From: Solibacillus palustris
GTDB taxonomy: Bacteria > Bacillota > Bacilli > Bacillales_A > Planococcaceae
Direction: 5' to 3'
DNA length: 64,000 nt
Assembly: GCF_022549215.1 (NCBI RefSeq)
Contig: NZ_JAKZFC010000002.1
Coordinates: 434,001-498,000 of the forward strand
Shown: piece after piece, positions 36,289 through 45,294 of the stretch
Layout of the letters: the number at the start of each line of letters is the position of its first letter
Position numbering within the stretch: position 1 is the stretch's first letter
Notes under the pieces: model-generated
What the model saw: the letters and a program-made list of their open reading frames with translations, nothing else
What the model was told of the DNA's origin: nothing
Databases searched by the model: none
Made by a program: the position numbers and the translations under genes

Positions 36289-36345
36289 AGTTATATTCTA
36301 TTTCGTAGAATTAATAGTTAAAAGTATATAAAGGAAGTGGAATTA

Positions 36346-37101
36346 ATGGACGTAAATACCGATTTTTTGAACATCAATAAGGAAAGCTGGGAGAAATCAG
36401 CAGAACGTTTTTTTGGAAGAACTGCTCTTCCAGAATATGGTCCCTTTTCTTTGAGCGAAGAACAACTTAAATTATTTGGTAATATTTCAAATCAAAAGGT
36501 ATTAGATATTGGGTGTGGTAGTGGGCACTCGTTACAATATATGGGTAACCATGGAGCAAATGAACTGTGGGGATTAGACCTTTCAACAAAACAAGTAGAA
36601 ACAGCTAATAAATTGCTGCGTAATCAACAAGTCAAAGTATCATTATTTGAGTCTCCAATGGAGGAAAATCCAGGATTACCAAGCAATTACTTCGATATTG
36701 CTTATTCTATTTATGCATTAGGGTGGACTGTTGATTTACAACGTACATTGTTAAATATCCATAACTATTTAAAGCCAGGTGGGATTTTTATCTTTAGTTG
36801 GGAACACCCTATTCACGACCGTTTGAAATATGAACAGTCATCGTTTACCTTCAATAAATCTTACAATGTAGAAGGTCCCGAATACAACGAAGCGTGGCAT
36901 AATAATGTTGTAATATATCATAGAAAATTAAGTACATATATTAATACTTTAATCGAATCTGGTTTCACAATTGAAAAAGTCATAGACGATGTTATGCTAC
37001 CTGAAGACGAATCTTCGGATAATCCTTCAAGATGGTACTCAACTCAAAAAGCAGAATTAGTACCTGCAACTTTTATAATAAAAGCATCCAAAAAGCATTA
37101 A
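36346..37101 (+). CDS. class I SAM-dependent methyltransferase
   Basis: A soluble protein of 251 residues. SAM motif I is KVLDIGCGSGHSLQYMG near residue 50, motif II is near ELWGLDLSTKQVE, and motif III is LKPGGIFIFSWEHP near 143. Substrate unknown; small-molecule methyltransferases of this type are frequent in accessory DNA. ATG 36346 follows AAAGGAAGTGG. Flanked by R1 copies on both sides, so it is a single-gene unit. Confidence 0.9.
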   Translation: MDVNTDFLNINKESWEKSAERFFGRTALPEYGPFSLSEEQLKLFGNISNQKVLDIGCGSGHSLQYMGNHGANELWGLDLSTKQVETANKLLRNQQVKVSLFESPMEENPGLPSNYFDIAYSIYALGWTVDLQRTLLNIHNYLKPGGIFIFSWEHPIHDRLKYEQSSFTFNKSYNVEGPEYNEAWHNNVVIYHRKLSTYINTLIESGFTIEKVIDDVMLPEDESSDNPSRWYSTQKAELVPATFIIKASKKH

Positions 37102-37133
37102 AAAAATTATCCCTATATATTTATTCAACTAAC

Positions 37134-37216
37134 AGGGCTTTACTTGAAGATCATTGAGGTGCATATGTACCTCATTTTTTCTTATTGAATTAACGGGGCA
37201 GTTTAGTGCAACAAGG
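37134..37216 (+). repeat. R1 dispersed element, full bipartite copy
   Basis: TTCAACTAACAGGGCTTTAC, palindrome GAGGTGCATATGTACCTC (both arms changed together relative to other copies, so pairing is kept), then TTGAATTAACGGGGCAGTTT and AGTGCAACAAGG. Confidence 0.88.
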
Positions 37217-37318
37217 GGTACCTTCAAAATTTTGGGGATTTACAACGCTAAGTTAAGAAATGTGACCAAAATAACTTATGCTAAACTTTAGTAAATTTTT
37301 TAAGAAAGAAGGAACATA

Positions 37319-37759
37319 ATGAATTATATTAAATCTTTACGACAACACATTGGTACAAGACCAATAATTGCACCAGGGTCTGCAATTATTGTTTTGAATG
37401 AAAAGAATGAAATATTATTACAATTACGTTCAGATACAAATGATTGGGGGCTTCCTGGTGGCGGAATGGAAATTGGAGATAGTTTTGAAGAAACCGCTCA
37501 AAAAGAATTATTTGAAGAAACAGGATTAATCGCTCAAGAATTGATATTAGTTGGATTAGCATCTGGAAAAGAATTATATTATAAGTTCCCTCATGGGGAT
37601 GAAATTTACAATGCAACTGCGATTTATAAAACTACAAGTGTAACTGGTACTATTAAGAAAAATGAAGAAAGCAACGCATTAAAATATTTCTCTTTAGACA
37701 AACTTCCTAATCTAAATTATACAACTTTAAAGTTACTTGAAAAGGTTGGCTACATTTAA
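37319..37759 (+). CDS. NUDIX hydrolase
   Basis: A protein of 146 residues. The NUDIX box starts GGGMEIGDSFEETAQKELFE and closes EETGL (about residues 47-69), with all catalytic Glu and Arg-position features except that Lys replaces the usual Arg before ELFEETG. It probably hydrolyses a nucleoside diphosphate derivative. AAAGAAGGA precedes the ATG. It is a single gene after an R1 element, with a long strong hairpin (37935-37980) further downstream. Confidence 0.9.
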   Translation: MNYIKSLRQHIGTRPIIAPGSAIIVLNEKNEILLQLRSDTNDWGLPGGGMEIGDSFEETAQKELFEETGLIAQELILVGLASGKELYYKFPHGDEIYNATAIYKTTSVTGTIKKNEESNALKYFSLDKLPNLNYTTLKLLEKVGYI

Positions 37760-37934
37760 AGTGATTAATCTGAAACAGTTATTTCTTTAATTTAATGGCC
37801 TGCTATAATAATTAGTCATAACAGTATCTTTATGAAACTTAGAAAATAATCTATAGAATGAACTGTATTAATATAAATATTAGTACTTACTAATTACTCA
37901 ATAACGTTCCCAAATGTAAGCTAGGGAACATTTC

Positions 37935-37980
37935 CAACAGCGACAAACACTAATTTAACAGTGTTTGTCGCTGTTTTTTA
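37935..37980. terminator. strong intrinsic terminator
   Basis: AACAGCGACAAACACT pairs perfectly with AGTGTTTGTCGCTGTT, followed by T6. A second dyad, TGTTCGAT / ATCGAACA (about 38026-38060), lies beyond it. I see no convincing gene in 37760-38226. Confidence 0.9.
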
Positions 37981-38226
37981 AAGAGAATAACGCTTTGAGA
38001 CTGTGCGAAAAATTATATTTAAACAGGACTGTTCGATTCACTTGTTCTGAATGGATCGAACATATAAATAGAATCTCAATGAAATGTTACCAAAGGACGA
38101 TTTGGGGTCTTTTTGTTTTTTTGTATAGAAATGGTAAATGTGATTATGTAATAATTAATTAACATACATGAATTTCCAAATGCTAAAAATGCATTTTAAA
38201 TTTCTATCTTGAAAGGAGACGAAAAT

Positions 38227-38676
38227 ATGAGAAAAAATATAGGGATAATTAGTTATATGTTAATACTAGTTCTTTTTTTACTATCTATGGGATTAACAAA
38301 TTCAATAGCTGCTGAGAATGAAACCAAAGACAATAATATAACTTGGGATTTAAATAATATTGAAACTTCTGCAAGTACAGAGGAATTTGTAATAACTGAA
38401 TATGTCGATGAGCTGAAATTGGATAAAATTAAACAAAGTACAACTTCAGAATCAAAACGGTTAAAAGCAAAAATTGAATATCGTCTTTTAAAATTGGATT
38501 ATAAAGGTTCGTTTATAGATACGGGAATTTATAATATTTTGGAAGGTTCAAAGGGGAAAAATAAATCTGACGGCAATCTATACGGTTCCATTAGTCCAGG
38601 TACTTATAAAATTAATATCACCAATTTAAATGATGAGGATATACAAGTTCATTCTGAAAGAATTTTGGTTGATTAA
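38227..38676 (+). CDS. small secreted protein of unknown function
   Basis: An exported protein of 149 residues. The signal peptide is about 1-27 (core ISYMLILVLFLLSMGL, cut after SIAA). The mature part is acidic near the N-terminus and then beta-rich (GLYNIL- and GSISPGTYKINIT-like strands). I do not recognise a family. It precedes an ABC exporter pair by 115 nt, so it could be exported with, or act beside, that system. Its stop codon lies inside a short R1 half-element. AAAGGAGAC precedes ATG. Confidence 0.72.
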   Translation: MRKNIGIISYMLILVLFLLSMGLTNSIAAENETKDNNITWDLNNIETSASTEEFVITEYVDELKLDKIKQSTTSESKRLKAKIEYRLLKLDYKGSFIDTGIYNILEGSKGKNKSDGNLYGSISPGTYKINITNLNDEDIQVHSERILVD

Positions 38677-38703
38677 ACTGACAGAGTGCGTTAGTGCAAC
38701 AAG
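38674..38703 (+). repeat. R1 half-element overlapping a stop codon
   Basis: TTAAACTGACAGAGTGCGTT followed by AGTGCAACAAGG is a single degenerate hairpin unit of R1. The TAA of the upstream gene is part of the unit. Confidence 0.7.
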
Positions 38704-38790
38704 GATTTATAAAATAAACTTAATAAACGTTCCCAAATCAAAGATGAACTGCAGAGTATTGATTTAAATTAGATTAAAAAGAGGGATAGA

Positions 38791-40554
38791 ATGATAAATA
38801 AAAGTTCAATAGAAGTAAGTTTGTTTAAGGTTTATATTTGGGTTGTTTCCTTTTTAAAGCCATATTTAATGAAGGTTTTCCTATTAATCATTTGCGGAGT
38901 AGTAATCTCTGTAAGTGAACTAATAATTCCCAAAATGTTTGGATATTTTATTGACGATGTTTTAAAAAATAAGAATATAAATTTATTTGTTTATTGCCTA
39001 TGTGCAATTTTTTTAGTATTACTACTAAAATTAATCGCTACAGCTTCAAAAGAATATTTGCAACGTTACATCCAAGAAAATAGTGTGAGAGATTTGCAGT
39101 GGAGTATTGTAACAAAATTACGAGTTCTTGGTGCCAGTTATCTTGAGAAAAACTCTACAGGGACAATACTTGCGTTAGTAAACACTGAAGTTGCAGCTTT
39201 ACAAGAGCTATATAGAAGATATTTCCCTGAAATGATACAACATGTTTTATTTGTTACTATCTCTATTTATCTCATGTTAGATATTAGTCTTTATTTAAGT
39301 ATTTCAATAATACCTTGTATATCTCTGTACTATTTATTTGGCCCAAGGATTGAAAAGAAGGCTTCTAATATTGGACAAAAACTAGCAGATAGTCAAGTGA
39401 ATTTAGGACAAAAGTATTATGAAAGTGTCTCTTTACTCAAAGAACTGAATGTGTTTAATAGCTTTGAATGGGATTTAAATAAAACATTAAAAGAGGTAAA
39501 GAACAACACAAATTTATATTCGAAGCGGTATTGGTATGCATATTTAAGAGGATCGATTCGACGTTTTACTTATTATTTTGGAGCGATTATTCTTATAATA
39601 TTTGGATGTTTTTTAATAAGTGAAGAAACTATAACAGCAGGTGAGTTTGTTTCATTTTTACTACTATATTTAGCTACGATGCATAAATTAACATCAGTAA
39701 TTACTCTTTTAACGGAACAAAAGATGCTCATGTTTCAAGCGAGTAAACTTTATGAATTTGCCCACTTTGAACCAACAATTACTGAAAAGGAAGGTGCTAT
39801 ACATTTAAATAAGGTAGAAGGAAATATTAATTTCGAAAATGTATCCTTTAGTTATACTCCTAATAATCCTATATTAAAAAATTTAAGTTTTAATATTAAG
39901 TCTGGGGAAAAAATAGCATTTGTTGGAGAGTCAGGATGTGGAAAATCTACAATTGCAAAGTTAATGATACGTTTTTATGACAGTAATAATGGGGAAATTT
40001 CCATAGATAGCAATCTTATTAACTCACTGAGTTTGGAGACGATTAGACGATCAATTGGAATTGTCTTTCAAGATGTTTATATTTTTGGATCTACTATAAA
40101 AGAGAATATTTTATTTGGAAATCCAAGCGCAACAGAAGAAGAGTTAATTGAGGCATCAAAGGCAGCTTATTTACATGACTATATTATGGAATTACCGGAT
40201 CAATATAATACGAAAGTTGATGAAAAAGGGGATACATTATCAGGTGGACTCAAACAACGAGTGGGCTTGGCAAGACTGTTTCTAATGAATCCATCTATAG
40301 TAATTATGGATGAACCAACCTCTGCTTTAGATAATATAACTGAAAAACATATACAAAAATCTTTAGATCGTTTTCTAATAGATAAGACCGTAATAACCAT
40401 TGCTCACAGATTAAGTACTATTCGAGATTATGATCGAATATACGTACTTGATAATGGCATAATTGCAGAATCTGGTCCACATGAGCAGTTACTAGCAAAG
40501 AATGGGCTTTATAAGAAATTTATTATACAAACGAAAGAAGCTGGGCTCGTATGA
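38791..40554 (+). CDS. ABC exporter subunit 1 (TM-NBD half transporter)
   Basis: A protein of 587 residues with six TM helices (about 20-325) fused to an ATPase (about 340-585). Walker A is GESGCGKSTIAK near residue 379, the signature LSGGLKQR is near 484, and Walker B VIMDEPTSALD near 504. It overlaps the next half-transporter by four bases (ATGA), so the two form a heterodimeric exporter. Substrate unknown; peptides, lipids or drugs are typical. Not followed or preceded by a precursor-peptide gene that I can recognise. Confidence 0.92.
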   Translation: MINKSSIEVSLFKVYIWVVSFLKPYLMKVFLLIICGVVISVSELIIPKMFGYFIDDVLKNKNINLFVYCLCAIFLVLLLKLIATASKEYLQRYIQENSVRDLQWSIVTKLRVLGASYLEKNSTGTILALVNTEVAALQELYRRYFPEMIQHVLFVTISIYLMLDISLYLSISIIPCISLYYLFGPRIEKKASNIGQKLADSQVNLGQKYYESVSLLKELNVFNSFEWDLNKTLKEVKNNTNLYSKRYWYAYLRGSIRRFTYYFGAIILIIFGCFLISEETITAGEFVSFLLLYLATMHKLTSVITLLTEQKMLMFQASKLYEFAHFEPTITEKEGAIHLNKVEGNINFENVSFSYTPNNPILKNLSFNIKSGEKIAFVGESGCGKSTIAKLMIRFYDSNNGEISIDSNLINSLSLETIRRSIGIVFQDVYIFGSTIKENILFGNPSATEEELIEASKAAYLHDYIMELPDQYNTKVDEKGDTLSGGLKQRVGLARLFLMNPSIVIMDEPTSALDNITEKHIQKSLDRFLIDKTVITIAHRLSTIRDYDRIYVLDNGIIAESGPHEQLLAKNGLYKKFIIQTKEAGLV

Positions 40555-42287
40555 AGAATATGCATTGGATTTGGAATTATATTAAAAATCAAAAGTTCTT
40601 CTATTTCACTTCTATTATTTTATTAATCATTGAATCCATAAGCTTTGTTTATTCAATCACCTTGCAACAATATATTATTGATCAAATAATTATGGGATCA
40701 AATTTTGGTGAAATTTTAAAATATGTTCTATTAATTGCATTATGCTATTTAATATTCATAGTGTTATTTGTTGTTAATCCATATATTCAAAGTAAAATTC
40801 ATGGTCGTATTAAATATCAATTAGTTGAGCAAGGCTTATCAACTTTATATAGTACGCCAATAAATATAATTCAGAAAGAAAGAAATGCTCGATATGTACA
40901 TTTTTTTACAAATGAAATACCAATTGTAGCAAGATTAATAGGTGAAGATATTACGGATATTATAAAGCACTTAGTAAGTACCATTATTATATGTGTTTTA
41001 TTTTTAAAGGCTTCTCCTATCCTTTTCTTTTCTATTCTTATTTTATCTCTTTTCTATATTAAAACTGGAAAAAAGTTATCCAATGAGCAAAAAAAAGTTT
41101 CGAAAGATATTCAAAATAAAAAATCTTCACTACTAATTGTATTGGAAGAATGCATAACATCTACTCGTGATGTGATCGCAAATAATCGTGGGGATTGGGA
41201 AAAAGCAAGATATCAAAACCGTTTTATTCAATATTTTAAATGTATAATGATGGAAGGGAAGTTAAAGATAAAAATGGTGTTTTCATTAGAATCTATAACT
41301 TCCATTGCACAGCTAATTGTAATTGGTTATGGGGGATACCTTGTATTTAAGGGGGGAATGTCAATTGGATTATTAGTTGTGATCTACCAACTGACATTAG
41401 AACTGCTCCACTCGTTTGTAAAAGTATACAATTTAGTATTTTCATTTTCAGGTAAGATGGCTTCAGTTGAAAATATTAGCAATTGGTTTAGTACAAAACC
41501 AAAGCGAACAGATAATACTAAAACAATTTCCTCAATTGAGTCATTAACAACTAATAATATCTCTTTTCGTTATAATTTAGGGGGAAAATTCATATTAAAA
41601 AATTTTTCTATAGATATACCAATCGGTAAGAAAATAGCTTTTGTTGGACTTAGTGGTAGTGGGAAATCAACTATTGGAAGTTTACTTGAAAGCTTATATG
41701 AGGTTGAAGAGGGAAGTATAATGGCAAATAATATCAATATTAATGATATTTCTAATGATACATGGAAATCGAAAGTTAGTATTGTTTTTCAAGATCCATA
41801 CATATTTCCAGGTACTATAAGAGATAACTTATTACTGGGGTATAATCGAATTACTGATAATCAAATAATAAATTTAGCCAAAGCAATGTGTATTGATAAT
41901 TTTATCCAGAAATTGCCGGATAAGTATGATAGTTCACTAGGGGAGCGTGGAATAACTATTTCAGGCGGTGAAAAACAAAGGTTAGCATTAGTTCGTGCCT
42001 TAATTAGAGATCCAGAGGTATTAATTTTAGACGAGTCTACATCGGCATTAGATGTAAATACAGAAAAAATCATTCATAAAAATCTTGCAATAATTAGAGA
42101 TAATAAAACTACAATTATTATTGCTCATCGACTCTCTACTATTAAAGATTCAGACATTATATTTGTTATCGATAAGGGGGAAATTGTAGAACAAGGTTGT
42201 CATTCAGAGTTATTAAATAATAAATCATTATATTATGAATTAGTGATGAATGAAATGAAAGATAATAATTCTTTAATATATCAATAA
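40551..42287 (+). CDS. ABC exporter subunit 2 (TM-NBD half transporter)
   Basis: Partner of the preceding protein, 578 residues. The TM domain is about 1-310 and the ATPase about 330-570, with Walker A GLSGSGKSTIGS, signature ISGGEKQRLAL and Walker B VLILDESTSALD. Both subunits keep the catalytic Glu, so I see no obviously dead site. The C-terminal tail is short and polar. A weak hairpin (about 42296-42333) with T7 may end the transcript, followed by R1/R2 repeats. Confidence 0.92.
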   Translation: MKNMHWIWNYIKNQKFFYFTSIILLIIESISFVYSITLQQYIIDQIIMGSNFGEILKYVLLIALCYLIFIVLFVVNPYIQSKIHGRIKYQLVEQGLSTLYSTPINIIQKERNARYVHFFTNEIPIVARLIGEDITDIIKHLVSTIIICVLFLKASPILFFSILILSLFYIKTGKKLSNEQKKVSKDIQNKKSSLLIVLEECITSTRDVIANNRGDWEKARYQNRFIQYFKCIMMEGKLKIKMVFSLESITSIAQLIVIGYGGYLVFKGGMSIGLLVVIYQLTLELLHSFVKVYNLVFSFSGKMASVENISNWFSTKPKRTDNTKTISSIESLTTNNISFRYNLGGKFILKNFSIDIPIGKKIAFVGLSGSGKSTIGSLLESLYEVEEGSIMANNININDISNDTWKSKVSIVFQDPYIFPGTIRDNLLLGYNRITDNQIINLAKAMCIDNFIQKLPDKYDSSLGERGITISGGEKQRLALVRALIRDPEVLILDESTSALDVNTEKIIHKNLAIIRDNKTTIIIAHRLSTIKDSDIIFVIDKGEIVEQGCHSELLNNKSLYYELVMNEMKDNNSLIYQ

Positions 42288-42373
42288 AAAAATTATAGGC
42301 CTTAGAATTTTACGTGAGCTAGGTCTTTTTTTGAAAGTCTAGGGTATAATCTGCATTTTTAATCGTTGCTAAA

Positions 42374-42571
42374 CTTCAACTAACATGGGCTTTAAATGAA
42401 ATATGATCTTTAACAATCGGACGCGTTTATACAGAAACGCGTCTTTTTTAATTGAAAAATCAATTAATAAACATCCTTATCCAACTAACGGGTGCTTCTT
42501 TGAAGTTCATTGAGTTGCTTACGCGGCTCTTTTTTCTTTATGGAATTAACGGTGCAGTTTAGTTAAACAAG
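42374..42571 (+). repeat. R1/R2 hybrid followed by full R1 copy
   Basis: 42374-42450: an R1 head (CTTCAACTAACATGGGCTTT) runs into an R2 part (TAACAATCGGACGCGTTT) whose AGACGCGTTT-type arms form a terminator (ACGCGTTTATACAGAAACGCGT plus T6 in pieces). 42480-42571: a full R1 copy with GAGTTGCTTACGCGGCTC and closing AATTAACGGTGCAGTTTAGT. The mixed copy shows that the two families exchange parts. Confidence 0.8.
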
Positions 42572-42614
42572 ATGATAAAATAATGTTAGTACAAGCAAAC
42601 AATCGAGGTAAATT

Positions 42615-43184
42615 ATGAAATTAACATTGGCTACAAACGAAGAAATCAATATCCTACATTCAAAATATAAAAGATTTAACACTTACCTTCTTGAAAAGCC
42701 AAGTGAGTTATACAATCATATCGGTATTATGGACGTATTCAATCGTATTCTTACTGAAGAAGAGGCATCTGAGTTATTGGGAGAAAATCATAATTTAAAG
42801 TATGGTGCAAATTTCTTGGATACTTTTACGCAACTTTTTCATCTAAAAGAGAGTGAAGTGTATGTACACATTTATAAAAAAGGATTGAGTAAAGAAGCAT
42901 TCAAATATAAATTAAGTTGCTTAAATCGGTCGGAGGCGAATCTCTTTCGAAAATTGTTTTCCCACAGTAAGGGTATTTATAAAATAGGAGATGTGGAAGC
43001 CCTTGTCTTTTTAACGAAACTCTCAGTAACTGAACTATACTTCGCAGATTTTTTCTTTCCTTCTCTGGATTCAGTAATAATAGGGAATTATGATTTGTCG
43101 TTCCCTATTTATTCTAAGACGATAACCGGTTTTAATAAATGCAAAGAAATTATTGAAGAAAACAGCTTATTTATACGACAATAG
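42615..43184 (+). CDS. hypothetical protein, single-gene unit
   Basis: A soluble protein of 189 residues that I do not recognise. No signal peptide or TM span. The N-terminal part is helical and charged; LTKLSVTELYFADFFFP near residue 135 is a hydrophobic stretch too short and polar to be a clear membrane helix. ATG follows CGAGGTAAATT. It directly follows an R1 copy (gap 43 nt) and faces a convergent DUF3888 gene. Confidence 0.7.
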   Translation: MKLTLATNEEINILHSKYKRFNTYLLEKPSELYNHIGIMDVFNRILTEEEASELLGENHNLKYGANFLDTFTQLFHLKESEVYVHIYKKGLSKEAFKYKLSCLNRSEANLFRKLFSHSKGIYKIGDVEALVFLTKLSVTELYFADFFFPSLDSVIIGNYDLSFPIYSKTITGFNKCKEIIEENSLFIRQ

Positions 43185-43238
43185 GAAATGAACAATGATA
43201 GAAGTATGGATTTCTTGTTTCACTAACGTGAAGCCTAT

Positions 43239-43664
43239 TTATAATTCTGGAGGATATTTATACGTCTTTAGGTGCGTGTGATTTATCAATTTAACCTCAG
43301 GTCTAGAAGATATTTCATAAGTCATTCGATCCTTCCCTAATGAAATATTATGACCGCCATCAGTTGGTTCAATTTCAAAAGTAATTTGCAAATCAAAGCC
43401 TCGGAAATGATTTCTTTTAGTTTCAATCAATTCAATTTTCCACGGAGTTACATGTGGTGAAACATCCTTAAAAATCTTCGGATAATAATAGTTAGTCAAA
43501 TCTTTTTCGATATAAGGGGTAAGCATTAACATTAGCATATCCTGTAATCTAAGCTCTTCAGAGTCCTGAGTTGGTCCAACTGATGAAACGATTGTTGTTT
43601 GAATAGGAGTAATAAGAACAAGGGATAGTATAAAAACGATTAACATCCTTTTCATTTTTTTCAA
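43239..43664 (-). CDS. DUF3888 secreted protein
   Basis: An exported protein of 141 residues: signal peptide about 1-25 (core MLIVFILSLVLITPI), then the DUF3888 domain (LRLQDMLMLMLTPYIEKDLT, then a beta-rich half). Function unknown; related proteins are common, often multicopy, in Bacillus. The start is TTG after GAGGTG, with ATG 9 nt further in as the alternative. It is transcribed opposite to most genes here. Confidence 0.82.
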   Translation of the reverse strand: MKKMKRMLIVFILSLVLITPIQTTIVSSVGPTQDSEELRLQDMLMLMLTPYIEKDLTNYYYPKIFKDVSPHVTPWKIELIETKRNHFRGFDLQITFEIEPTDGGHNISLGKDRMTYEISSRPEVKLINHTHLKTYKYPPEL

Positions 43665-43730
43665 TACACCTCTTTAGGACTTCATCTAATTAATTGTATT
43701 GTTACCTTATCAGAATAAAGTATGTGCTTT

Positions 43731-43760
43731 TTCAACTAACGAGGGCTTACATTATACACT
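43731..43760 (+). repeat. R1 half-element
   Basis: TTCAACTAACGAGGGCTTAC followed by degenerate sequence; only the left unit is recognisable. Confidence 0.65.
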
Positions 43761-43806
43761 TGGTATAGTGATGAAAAGGGGGCTTATAATAATTCCCTTT
43801 TACATC

Positions 43807-43848
43807 AAAAGTGCCGAAACACTTATAAATCAACGTTTCGGCACTTTG
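43807..43848. terminator. terminator of the copper-amine-oxidase-domain gene
   Basis: AAAGTGCCGAAAC pairs with GTTTCGGCACTTT around a 14-nt loop. It serves the minus-strand gene ending at 43902. Confidence 0.9.
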
Positions 43849-43901
43849 TGTTATGCATATTTCATGGGGAAATATCACTTTTGGGATAGCCCCTTCCCAT
43901 C

Positions 43902-44810
43902 TTATTTTAAGTATTCTTCAACAAATTCAACTGGGACATATGTTTTATTTGCTTCTAACAATACAGGTGCTACAGGAAGTGGACGTAATGCTTTGTTAAA
44001 ACCAAATATTTTTTCTCCGCGTGTAATAGTGTAAGTTAAATTTCCTTTTGATAGAATGGCACCTTTACTTATCGGCTCAACTTTATATCCTAGTTTTTCA
44101 GCAATCAAGCGTAACGGAACCATCTTTGTTCTATCTACCTCATAAAAATCAGCCGCGATTATGGCTTCAATTTCTGCTGCAATGGTATTTTCAGTATCAT
44201 CAAGAATGATCACCTTTGAAGGTGTTGTTTGAGCAGGGACACTTTCTGTTGAGGTTGTATAAAAAACAACTAAGTGCTTCTCTGCTAAATCTTTAGCTGT
44301 AACTTTCTCCCCCTTGGCGTTTAGAAGCTCAGTTTTTTCACTTATGTTTAATTTTAAAATATCATAAGTATTTGTTAAGTTTTCATAGAAGTAATCAACT
44401 TCAACTAATCCAGCTTCCTCTGTTTCGACAATGACAACGTCAGGATTGAATTTTGGTGGATAAATTAATGTTTGCGGCTTGTTTGCAAATGTATAAGCTA
44501 CTATTTTATCCCCCTTTTTAAGTTCTGCTTTCTTACCTGTATTACCGAACACTAGTGTATCTTTTGATATCTCTAAAATGTTCGTTTGATCACCATCTTT
44601 TACAGTGTAAAATTTAATATTTTCACCATTTTTGATATTCTCAACTGTTCCGTGCGTATTGTTGAAAATGTGAACAGGATCGATTTGAATTTGAGGAACG
44701 TTTTGTTCTGTTTTTGTAGGATTTTCATTTGCCGAAGCGACTGGTACTACTACACTTCCAAATAATAAAGCTGTCATTGCTGCTGCAGGTGCATATTTTT
44801 TCATGTTCAT
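43902..44810 (-). CDS. secreted protein with copper-amine-oxidase N-terminal-like domain
   Basis: An exported protein of 302 residues. Signal peptide about 1-30 (APAAAMTALLFGSVVVPVAS). The middle has repeated beta units (VENIKNGENIKFYTVKDGDQ). The C-terminal part (about 210-300) matches the Cu_amine_oxidN1 wall domain, with VPLRLIAEKLGYKVEP and TYVPVEFVEEYL. Despite the name it is not an oxidase. A longer frame starts at 44837, but ATG 44810 follows AAGGAGAG. It is probably a cell-surface protein. Confidence 0.85.
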   Translation of the reverse strand: MNMKKYAPAAAMTALLFGSVVVPVASANENPTKTEQNVPQIQIDPVHIFNNTHGTVENIKNGENIKFYTVKDGDQTNILEISKDTLVFGNTGKKAELKKGDKIVAYTFANKPQTLIYPPKFNPDVVIVETEEAGLVEVDYFYENLTNTYDILKLNISEKTELLNAKGEKVTAKDLAEKHLVVFYTTSTESVPAQTTPSKVIILDDTENTIAAEIEAIIAADFYEVDRTKMVPLRLIAEKLGYKVEPISKGAILSKGNLTYTITRGEKIFGFNKALRPLPVAPVLLEANKTYVPVEFVEEYLK

Positions 44811-44980
44811 AAAATCTCTCCTTAATATGTGGTTCACAGTAGTAGTAGCTTTAAATTGGTAAAAGTTTCATCAAATACAGGAAATATATAGTAAAACCCA
44901 CCAGAAAACCTACACTACTCACCATCTATTTTTACTTAATTTTTTTACTGGTGCTTTACCAAAAATTGCTACGATTTTTT

Positions 44981-45105
44981 TTATCGTTTTCCTGTGTCTT
45001 TTAATTCTTCACGGAAAAATTCTGCTACTAAAAAAGGTGACTTTACTTTTCCAACAGTAACAATATCACCTGGTTGAATGTTTAATTCACGTAGATATTT
45101 AGGAT
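44981..45105 (-). pseudogene. C-terminal remnant of an unidentified gene
   Basis: The minus strand encodes NPKYLRELNIQPGDIVTVGK followed by VKSPFLVAEFFREELKDTGK and a stop. The upstream part is missing and an R1 half-element starts directly at the break (45111). I do not recognise the family. Codon use looks genuine, so it is a remnant and not a chance frame. Confidence 0.55.
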
Positions 45106-45110
45106 TTTTA

Positions 45111-45127
45111 TTCAACTAACGGGGCAG
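45111..45127 (+). repeat. R1 half-element at a recombination junction
   Basis: TTCAACTAACGGGGCAG is the exact start of the right R1 unit. To its left is a truncated gene, to its right a truncated integrase: both neighbours are broken at the repeat. Confidence 0.8.
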
Positions 45128-45244
45128 GAACGTTTAGGTCACGCTAATGCGAAAATCACGTTAGAAACGTATGCTCATCTCGTTCCAAATGAAGATAACG
45201 ATTTAGCGGATATTTTTGAAAAAGCACTGGAAAAAATCTCGTGA
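45128..45244 (+). pseudogene. tyrosine recombinase (phage-type integrase) C-terminal relic
   Basis: Thirty-eight codons starting at the R1 junction: ERLGHANAKITLETYAHLVP, NEDNDLADIFEKALEKIS, stop. The LGH motif and the nucleophile Tyr in LETYAHL are diagnostic. All upstream catalytic residues are missing. Confidence 0.88.
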
Positions 45245-45269
45245 GCATTTTGTGAGCTTTCAAAAATAA

Positions 45270-45294
45270 TGGTCTCGACAAGTCTCGAACTTGC
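45270..45294 (-). other. tRNA 3'-end-like relic, probable old attachment site
   Basis: Read on the minus strand, GCAAG-TTCGAGA-CTTGT forms a T-arm with the TTCGA loop, followed by CGAGACC as acceptor strand and A. No anticodon arm or 5' half is found, so it is not a gene. Its position 26 nt after the integrase stop is where an att site derived from a tRNA 3' end is expected. Confidence 0.5.

Noticed and set aside
37965-38162. 65-codon frame after the 37.9-kb terminator
   Set aside because: It begins inside the terminator stem and has no ribosome-binding site or recognisable composition.
45270-45294. Complete tRNA gene on the minus strand
   Set aside because: Only T-arm and acceptor strand are present; no anticodon stem, D-arm or 5' acceptor strand can be found, so it is listed as a relic.
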